From: Nitrospinota bacterium
GTDB taxonomy: Bacteria > Nitrospinota > Nitrospinia > Nitrospinales > VA-1
Reading direction: 5' to 3'
Assembly (NCBI GenBank): GCA_002731985.1
Contig: PCCT01000006.1
Coordinates: 25,742-30,965 of the forward strand
DNA: 5,224 nucleotides
Both the position numbers and the translations under genes were made by a program. Position 1 is the first letter of the stretch. Each line of letters opens with the position of its first letter. Shown piece by piece: positions 1-5,224 of this stretch. Below the pieces are notes generated by a model that was not told where the DNA came from, made no database searches, and saw nothing but the letters and a program-made list of their open reading frames with translations.

Positions 1-176
1 GTGCTACGTTCAGGCAACTTGGCCTCAAAGTTATTATTATAATATTTAATGGCGTCATCCAGGTCGTCCTGATATTCATAAAAAGGAATGCCGCTACAGG
101 CAGTGATAAAAGCAGAAAACAGAATCAGTGCAAGAAAATTTCTGCGAATAGAGCATGAAGGGATGAATGATGTCAT
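1..176 (-). CDS. Putative lipoprotein, N-terminal part only
   Basis: Only the first 58 codons are in the window; the gene continues past the left edge. The ATG is at 176-174. The protein opens with Arg11-Arg12, then a hydrophobic stretch (about residues 14-26, NFLALILFSAF onwards), then the lipobox I-T-A-C with Cys27. This is a classical type II (lipoprotein) signal peptide, so the mature protein should begin at Cys27 and be lipid-anchored. Ser28 rather than Asp follows the cysteine, which under the E. coli Lol rule favours the outer membrane. The mature start is polar and acidic (YEYQDDLDDAIKYYNNNF), looks helical, and carries no motif I can assign. A GAGG Shine-Dalgarno lies 7 bases before the ATG. 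The gene is divergent from the methyltransferase. Function is unknown; the lipoprotein call is firm, anything more is not. Confidence 0.8.
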   Translation of the reverse strand, partial: MTSFIPSCSIRRNFLALILFSAFITACSGIPFYEYQDDLDDAIKYYNNNFEAKLPERS

Positions 177-317
177 GAGGCGGCCTCGTGTGGTAATATC
201 TGGATGACCCTTATTTATGGAAAAACTTGAAACGCGATCCAATATACACCGAAAATATAATTTTCTGAGTAGCGTTTTTAAGCAATGCCCATTTCCAATA
301 CTTAACAGGAATTTATT
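177..317. promoter_or_regulatory. Divergent intergenic region with candidate promoters
   Basis: This AT-rich spacer separates the minus-strand lipoprotein gene from the plus-strand methyltransferase and must carry promoters for both. On the plus strand there is a perfect TATAAT at 256-261. The TTGAAA at 227-232 is 23 bases away, too far to be its -35, and no good -35 lies at 16-18 bases. On the minus strand the best -10 is TATATT (plus positions 241-246), again with a weak -35. Either could depend on an activator. The two -10 candidates are only about 10 bases apart, so the promoters may interfere with each other. No operator or riboswitch is recognisable. Confidence 0.35.
307..310 (+). promoter_or_regulatory. 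Shine-Dalgarno AGGA supporting the TTG start of the methyltransferase
   Basis: AGGA at 307-310 sits 7 bases before TTG318, an ideal spacing. There is no in-frame ATG or GTG before the conserved methyltransferase region begins (about codon 44), so this site decides the start. Confidence 0.65.
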
Positions 318-1205
318 TTGAGAAAAAAAGCCGCGTCAGGCCGCACCTTGAGAAAGTCTTCAAGGTCTTCACGGACATCACTGTCGCGTGGTGGCAAATC
401 CACATCGGCTCCACGGAAGCCGCCATCACGTGGTGGCAAACCCACATTATGGGATCAAGCTTCCCGTTGGTACGATTCCCTGGTGGGCATGAGTGGCTCC
501 GATTACCATAAAAACATAGTGATGCCTGGTGTGTTCCGAATGCTTGAACTCAAGGCTGGAAGACGTGTGTTGGATTTGGCTTGCGGACAGGGGGTGTTCT
601 CGCGCTACCTGTTGCAAAAGAAAATAAAATCAGAGGGACTGGACTCATCAGCAGAACTTTTACGAATGGCCCGCTCCCACCCAGGAAAGTCGATTCCATA
701 CCATCTGGGAGACGCGACTGATACGCAGTTCCTTAAAGACTATCAGTTTGATGGCATAGCCTGTCTTCTTGCGATACAGAACATGGATAAAATCGAACCC
801 GTATTCCAAAATGTTGCGAGATGGCTTAAGCCAGAAGGTAAATTTGTTATGGTTTTTACCCATCCGTGTTTTCGTATCCCCCGTCAATCTCATTGGGGGT
901 GGGACGGAGATAAAAAAATAGAATACCGGCGGGTAGATCGTTATGCGAACGAAATGGAAATTCCGATCCTCACCCCTCCCTTTGTTGATAGGGAAAATTT
1001 TACTATGACCTATCACCGTCCACTACAAAGTTATTTTTCAGCTTTGCTCAAGGCCGGGCTGTGCGTTGATTCCCTGGAAGAATGGGTGTCTGATAAAGAA
1101 AGCGAACCGGGCAAACGCTCACGGGGAGAAAACCGCGCCCGTAAGGAAATCCCTTTGTTCATGGCAATTCGTGTCGTGCAGTCAGCAAATAATAAAAGCG
1201 AATAA
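318..1205 (+). CDS. Class I SAM-dependent methyltransferase with basic N-terminal tail
   Basis: Predicted cytoplasmic methyltransferase of 295 residues with a Rossmann-type fold; the substrate is unknown. Motif I is VLDLACGQGVF (84-94), which binds the methionine part of SAM. GLDSS (107-111) ends with the acidic residue region for the SAM ribose, GDATD (131-135) follows strand 3, FDGIACLLAIQNM (144-156) is the motif IV region, and LKPEGKFVMVF (170-180) is the post-motif. After it, HPCFRIP (182-188) and YHRPLQSYFSALLKAGL (232-248) are typical of small-molecule methyltransferases of the Methyltransf_11/25 type. Residues 1-43 are different: 14 Arg/Lys, no acidic residue, many Ser/Pro, and SRGGKST/SRGGKPT repeated. 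The start is TTG with AGGA 7 bases upstream; the conserved fold begins near LWDQASRWYD (44-53), so a start inside it would truncate the domain. It is followed after 3 bases by the 119-residue gene. Family call is strong; specificity cannot be read from sequence. Confidence 0.88.
   Translation: MRKKAASGRTLRKSSRSSRTSLSRGGKSTSAPRKPPSRGGKPTLWDQASRWYDSLVGMSGSDYHKNIVMPGVFRMLELKAGRRVLDLACGQGVFSRYLLQKKIKSEGLDSSAELLRMARSHPGKSIPYHLGDATDTQFLKDYQFDGIACLLAIQNMDKIEPVFQNVARWLKPEGKFVMVFTHPCFRIPRQSHWGWDGDKKIEYRRVDRYANEMEIPILTPPFVDRENFTMTYHRPLQSYFSALLKAGLCVDSLEEWVSDKESEPGKRSRGENRARKEIPLFMAIRVVQSANNKSE
384..447 (+). repeat. In-frame direct repeat in the methyltransferase tail
   Basis: Two 22-base copies, 384-405 and 426-447, are offset by 42 bases (14 codons) and differ at two positions. 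Each contains the core CGTGGTGGCAAA and encodes Ser-Arg-Gly-Gly-Lys-x-Thr. Because the offset is a multiple of three, the frame is kept, so the tail could have grown, or could vary in length, by tandem duplication or slippage of a 42-base unit. Confidence 0.7.
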
Positions 1206-1208
1206 AAA

Positions 1209-1568
1209 ATGGCGAGTTATACCTACGAACTTCCCGAACAGGGGATTCTTTTATCCATGATAAGGCAAAACCTCTTGAAAGTGGGTTTGGAGTGGGAGGA
1301 GATAGCCTCATTCATGCTGGAGGGTCATGTCCAGTATGCCCCTATTCGGAACAATCCGATGCGCTCCGGCTACAAATTTGTTTATCAACAGGCAAAGTTG
1401 AACCTGACTCTGTACTTCCCTGAGAAGATGTTTAACCGCATGCTGGAAATTCTTGATCCAGAAAAAGTGGGGATTTTGAAAGCAGTTGTTCAATCATCCC
1501 TGCCAAAACGGTCTGGCTACCTCATCAATGAATTCAAAGTCCGCGGCATTATGAATGAAGTGGTCTAA
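1209..1568 (+). CDS. Conserved-looking hypothetical protein, 119 residues
   Basis: I do not recognise this family. The protein is soluble-looking, with no signal peptide or membrane segment. Residues 1-40 read as a helix with alternating Leu/Ile and acidic residues (LLSMIRQNLLKVGLEWEEIA); residues 54-72 look like beta strands (YKFVYQQAKLNLTLYF), followed by a helical MFNRMLEIL and a basic end. ATG1209 lies 3 bases after the methyltransferase stop with no Shine-Dalgarno before it, so translation probably depends on ribosomes finishing the upstream gene. A second in-frame ATG at 1257-1259 (Met17) has AGGGGA 11 bases upstream, which would give a 103-residue protein. The close linkage suggests it works with the methyltransferase, but that is inference from spacing only. 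The gene ends just before the convergent palindrome. Confidence 0.72.
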   Translation: MASYTYELPEQGILLSMIRQNLLKVGLEWEEIASFMLEGHVQYAPIRNNPMRSGYKFVYQQAKLNLTLYFPEKMFNRMLEILDPEKVGILKAVVQSSLPKRSGYLINEFKVRGIMNEVV

Positions 1569-1581
1569 AGCTTTGTATTTT

Positions 1582-1615
1582 TTCTCATTCCCATGCTCCA
1601 GCTTGGGAATGAGAA
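1582..1615. repeat. REP-like extragenic palindrome at convergent gene junction
   Basis: Two perfect 12-base arms, 1582-1593 (TTCTCATTCCCA) and 1604-1615 (TGGGAATGAGAA), surround the 10-base loop TGCTCCAGCT. Inside the loop GCT and AGC could also pair, interrupted by a T-T mismatch. It lies between the converging 119-residue gene and tgt. It is a weak match to a rho-independent terminator: on the plus strand the next T-run (1621-1625) starts 5 bases after the stem, and on the minus strand the stem is followed by A's. The core TTCCCA...GCTCCAGC...TGGGAA resembles the REP-type repeats found dispersed in many bacterial genomes and often linked to RAYT transposases; this resemblance is from memory. 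It may still end or protect both transcripts. Confidence 0.7.
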
Positions 1616-1623
1616 TGAAGTTT

Positions 1624-2944
<1,321 letters not shown>

Positions 2945-2955
2945 GTGACTGAAAA

Positions 2956-2972
2956 GATATCAGGATGATATC
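2956..2972 (-). other. Small hairpin between argF and the 84-residue gene
   Basis: GATATCA (2956-2962) and TGATATC (2966-2972) form a 7-bp stem with a 3-base loop. On the minus strand the stem is followed directly by TTTT, so it could slow or partly terminate transcription after argF, or mark an mRNA processing or stability boundary. The stem is AT-rich and weak, so a true terminator is doubtful. Confidence 0.3.
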
Positions 2973-2982
2973 ATTGTTTGAG

Positions 2983-3879
2983 CTAGGATAACAATGTTTC
3001 GAGGAGTGCTTTTTGCAGGTGCAGGCGGTTTTCTGCCTGATCGAAAACGACAGAGTGTTTTCCTTCTATCATCTCAGAGGTGATTTCCATTTCCCTGTGG
3101 GCGGGCAGACAGTGCATGACCAGCACGTCTTTTTTAGCCGCTTCCACCAGTGACTGGTTGATTTGATATGGTTTCAATAATGATATTTTATCACCCGTTT
3201 CCTCTTGTCCCATGCTGACCCATACATCAGTATAAATAACGTCGGCGTCTTTAACTGCGGCATGAGCGTCCTCAGTAATTTCTACTGAATCTTCAATGCT
3301 CAGGCCTTCGGGTGGCAGAGGCTTGCAGGATGCGGGGCAACCCACGGAAAGTTTAAGGTCAAACATGGTGGCGGCGGTCATCCATGAGTAGGTGACGTTG
3401 TTACCATCGCCAACATAAGCGACCTTTAATCCATCGATGCGGCCCAGTTTTTCCTGAATTGTGAATAAGTCCGACAATACTTGTACGGGATGGTTGAGAT
3501 CGGTCAATCCGTTAATGACTGGAATGCTCGCATGCCGGGCCAGTTCGGCCACCTCTTCGAAGTCAAAAGTGCGTATCAAAATACCATGCAGGTAGCGGGA
3601 AAGGACACGCGCCGAGTCTGCTATCGTCTCCCCTCGACCCAGTTGCATTTGATCGGGAGTGAGGAATAATGAATGTCCTCCCAGTTCGAACATACCCACT
3701 TCAAAAGAAATGCGGGTGCGAGTGGAGTTTTTGTTGAAAATCATTCCAAGTGATTTTCCCTTTAGCGGTTGGTGGGGAATTCCCTTTAACCTCATTTCCT
3801 TGAGGTTTGCCGCTTTTTTGAGAAGATCAAGCGCTTCGCTTCGGGTCAGGTCGCATAATTTTAAAAAGTCTTTTTTCAC
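2983..3879 (-). CDS. argF: Ornithine carbamoyltransferase
   Basis: Joins carbamoyl phosphate and ornithine to make citrulline in arginine biosynthesis (EC 2.1.3.3), normally as a cytoplasmic trimer. The 298-residue protein is near the usual length of about 305. Carbamoyl-phosphate binding residues are STRTR (52-56) and HPVQ (130-133); the ornithine side has DGNN (158-161), DVWVSMG (218-224, the SMG loop that separates this enzyme from aspartate carbamoyltransferase) and the catalytic-cysteine motif HCLPAHR (256-262). The C-terminal helix ENRLHLQKALL is typical. The start is GTG at 3879-3877 giving MKKDFLKL, the normal family start; AGGGA lies 11 bases upstream, rather far, and no closer start exists in frame. 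It follows argD by 19 bases and is probably on the same transcript. SMG and HCLPAH support the catabolic/anabolic OTC family; adjacency to argD makes the biosynthetic role much more likely. Confidence 0.96.
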   Translation of the reverse strand: MKKDFLKLCDLTRSEALDLLKKAANLKEMRLKGIPHQPLKGKSLGMIFNKNSTRTRISFEVGMFELGGHSLFLTPDQMQLGRGETIADSARVLSRYLHGILIRTFDFEEVAELARHASIPVINGLTDLNHPVQVLSDLFTIQEKLGRIDGLKVAYVGDGNNVTYSWMTAATMFDLKLSVGCPASCKPLPPEGLSIEDSVEITEDAHAAVKDADVIYTDVWVSMGQEETGDKISLLKPYQINQSLVEAAKKDVLVMHCLPAHREMEITSEMIEGKHSVVFDQAENRLHLQKALLETLLS

Positions 3880-3898
3880 GAGATGAAGATTCCCTGGC

Positions 3899-5104
3899 TC
3901 AATTTTGTTGTTCCATTTGAGTGAATATTTTTGAAAGCGTTTTTATCAACAGATCAATTTCTTTTCGAGTGATGATCAGCGGCGGCAGGAAACGGAGCGT
4001 GTTTAGTTGAATGCAATTGATCAGCAGACCTTCCTGCATACAGCCTGTTACCACCTCAGCTCCAGGTCGGTCAAGTTCTACCGCCAGCATAAACCCGGTT
4101 CCACGGACTTCATTGATAATGGAAAACTTTTCACTCAGTTTGTGAAGTTGCTCAAGAAAATAGTCTCCTGTCGACGAGGCTTTTTGCAAAAATCCTTTTT
4201 TGGTCAAAACCTTTAGGGATGCCAATGAAGCGGCGCAAGCCAATGGGTTCCCGCCAAATGTGGCTGCGTGTGTTCCGGGGACGAGCGATTTCATGACCCG
4301 GCTAGTGCCGCCCATGGCGCCAATGGCCATACCCCCGCCGAGAGCCTTGGCCAGAGTGATCAAATCTGGTTTCACTCCATAGCGTTCATAGGCAAACAAT
4401 GGGCCTGTCCGACCGAATCCGGTTTGTACCTCATCGAAGATCAGTAGAATTTTGTTTTCGTTGCACAGTTTGCGTAAGGCTTTAAAGTATGCTTTGTCAG
4501 CCAGGTTGACCCCGCCCTCACCCTGAATGGGTTCTACCAGAATGGCACAGGTTTTTTTTGTGATAGATTTTTTTACCGCCGCGATATTGTTGAACGGAAC
4601 GTATTTGAATCCGGGAAGCAATGGATCGAACCCTGCATGAAACTTTGTTTGTGCCGTTGCTGAGAGCGAGCCCATGGTTCGTCCGTGAAACGAGTTGTTC
4701 ATGGTGATGATTTCGTGGCGTTTGGGCTGACTGTTATCATCAAAGTATTTTCGGGCTAGCTTGATCGCCCCTTCGTTCGCTTCGGTTCCGCTGTTGCAGA
4801 AAAAGAATTTATCAGCAAAGCTCAGGCGAGTGAGTTCTGCCGCCAGTTGCGATTGCGGTTCAATGTGGTACAAATTGGATACATGGAGCAACTTGCCCGC
4901 TTGTTTCCGGATTGCATTCACCACAGTTGGTGGGCAGTGGCCTAGGTTATCAACCGCCAGTCCAGTCACGAAGTCGATATATTTTTTACCCGAAGCATCC
5001 CAGACAGCCGTGCCTTTACCCCTTACCAAGGCTATAGGGTAACGACCATAGGTTTGCGCGACATGACGGTCGGTGAGTTTTACTATTTCCTGATTGGATT
5101 TCAT
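3899..5104 (-). CDS. argD: Acetylornithine aminotransferase
   Basis: PLP-dependent class III aminotransferase that converts N-acetylglutamate 5-semialdehyde and glutamate to N-acetylornithine (EC 2.6.1.11); in E. coli the enzyme also serves as succinyldiaminopimelate aminotransferase in lysine synthesis. Counting from ATG5104 the protein has 401 residues. PLP contacts are NSGTEANE (104-111), FHGRT (139-143), EPIQGEGG (191-198), Asp224 in FDEVQTGFGRTG and the Schiff-base Lys253 in LAKALGGG; TFGGNP (282-287) closes the site from the partner subunit and Arg371 in LRFLPP binds the substrate carboxylate. The ATG gives MKSNQEIVKLTDRHV, a normal family start; GTG5134 would add an atypical 10 residues. 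Neither has an evident Shine-Dalgarno. One local oddity is LGHCPP where LGHCHP is usual. First gene of the probable argD-argF-84aa-tgt operon. Confidence 0.95.
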   Translation of the reverse strand: MKSNQEIVKLTDRHVAQTYGRYPIALVRGKGTAVWDASGKKYIDFVTGLAVDNLGHCPPTVVNAIRKQAGKLLHVSNLYHIEPQSQLAAELTRLSFADKFFFCNSGTEANEGAIKLARKYFDDNSQPKRHEIITMNNSFHGRTMGSLSATAQTKFHAGFDPLLPGFKYVPFNNIAAVKKSITKKTCAILVEPIQGEGGVNLADKAYFKALRKLCNENKILLIFDEVQTGFGRTGPLFAYERYGVKPDLITLAKALGGGMAIGAMGGTSRVMKSLVPGTHAATFGGNPLACAASLASLKVLTKKGFLQKASSTGDYFLEQLHKLSEKFSIINEVRGTGFMLAVELDRPGAEVVTGCMQEGLLINCIQLNTLRFLPPLIITRKEIDLLIKTLSKIFTQMEQQN

Positions 5105-5147
5105 AAGGCAGATATTTCTGGTAGTGCGGTTCACTGTCTAAATTTTG

Positions 5148-5160
5148 AGGTTTGAAACCT
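5148..5160. promoter_or_regulatory. 13-base dyad in the argD leader, candidate operator
   Basis: AGGTTT-G-AAACCT is a perfect inverted repeat, with TTT/AAA flanks (5144-5146 and 5162-5164) extending the symmetry past one G-T mismatch. It lies just downstream of the predicted argD start of transcription and between two divergent starts, a fitting position for a repressor site. It does not look like the E. coli or Bacillus ArgR box (no TGAAT/ATTCA half-sites). Symmetry is seen directly; the operator role is inference. Confidence 0.35.
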
Positions 5161-5171
5161 TAAACACTAGC

Positions 5172-5200
5172 ATAATATTGCGTTTAAAAACAAATGAAAA
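5172..5200 (-). promoter_or_regulatory. Sigma70-like promoter for the argD operon
   Basis: Read on the minus strand, TTTTCA (plus 5195-5200, 4 of 6 to consensus) and TATTAT (plus 5172-5177, 5 of 6) are separated by exactly 17 bases. Transcription would start near 5165, giving a leader of about 60 bases before ATG5104 that contains the 13-base dyad. The spacer is T-rich. No leader peptide or riboswitch fold is recognisable in so short a leader. Confidence 0.45.
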
Positions 5201-5214
5201 ACGGAAGGCGAAGC

Positions 5215-5224
5215 ATGGGATCGG
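5215..5224 (+). CDS. Probable start of a divergent gene cut by the right edge
   Basis: GGAAGG (5203-5208) sits 6 bases before ATG5215, near-ideal for translation start, on the strand opposite to argD. Only three codons (Met-Gly-Ser) and one further base are in the window, so the product cannot be named. On the plus strand TTGAAA at 5152-5157 could be a -35 element, but only a weak TAATAT (5173-5178, 15-base spacing) follows it. A strong Shine-Dalgarno with ATG can occur by chance, so this stays tentative. Confidence 0.35.

Noticed and set aside
660..1016. 118-residue open frame on the minus strand inside the methyltransferase
   Set aside because: Antisense to a gene with clear SAM-binding motifs, and the translated protein shows no domain or sensible start signal.
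4761..5042. 93-residue plus-strand open frame inside argD
   Set aside because: Antisense shadow of the PLP-binding region; the protein has no coherent features.
5105..5134. Ten-residue extension of ArgD from GTG5134
   Set aside because: Residues NRTTRNICL are unlike family starts, whereas ATG5104 gives a typical one; no Shine-Dalgarno favours the GTG.

Overview
The window reads as ordinary chromosome from a Gram-negative bacterium of moderate GC content. The Gram-negative call rests on a clear lipoprotein signal peptide, queuosine synthesis and a bacterial arginine-biosynthesis pair. The protein sequences look generally like Nitrospinota or delta-proteobacterial lineages, but that is an impression from protein style, not proof. 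I see no phage, transposase, CRISPR, rRNA or tRNA gene.

Left part (1-1568). The start of a lipoprotein gene runs off the left edge on the minus strand. A short divergent spacer (177-317) separates it from a plus-strand pair: a class I SAM-dependent methyltransferase with an unusual basic N-terminal tail (TTG start), followed after 3 bases by a 119-residue protein of unknown function. The 3-base gap suggests one transcript and coupled translation.

Convergent junction (1569-1623). This holds one strong palindrome: a 12-bp perfect stem around a 10-base loop. It lacks an adjacent T-run on either strand, and it resembles dispersed REP-type extragenic palindromes more than a classical terminator.

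Right part (1624-5134, all minus strand). Four genes lie in tight succession and probably form one operon, in transcription order: argD (acetylornithine aminotransferase), argF (ornithine carbamoyltransferase), an 84-residue protein and tgt (tRNA-guanine transglycosylase). The first two convert N-acetylglutamate semialdehyde to acetylornithine and ornithine to citrulline; the deacetylation step between them is encoded elsewhere. tgt serves queuosine modification of tRNA and is metabolically unrelated. The 84-residue protein resembles the cytoplasmic third domain of MscS-type channels, without any pore, and its stop overlaps the GTG start of tgt by 8 bases.

Right edge (5135-5224). A sigma70-like promoter for argD, a 13-base dyad in its leader, and a well-placed Shine-Dalgarno plus ATG for a divergent gene that leaves the window after three codons. 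I found no convincing new multi-gene system. The best leads are the orphan MscS-like small protein inside the arg-tgt operon, the methyltransferase plus unknown-protein pair, and the REP-like palindrome.
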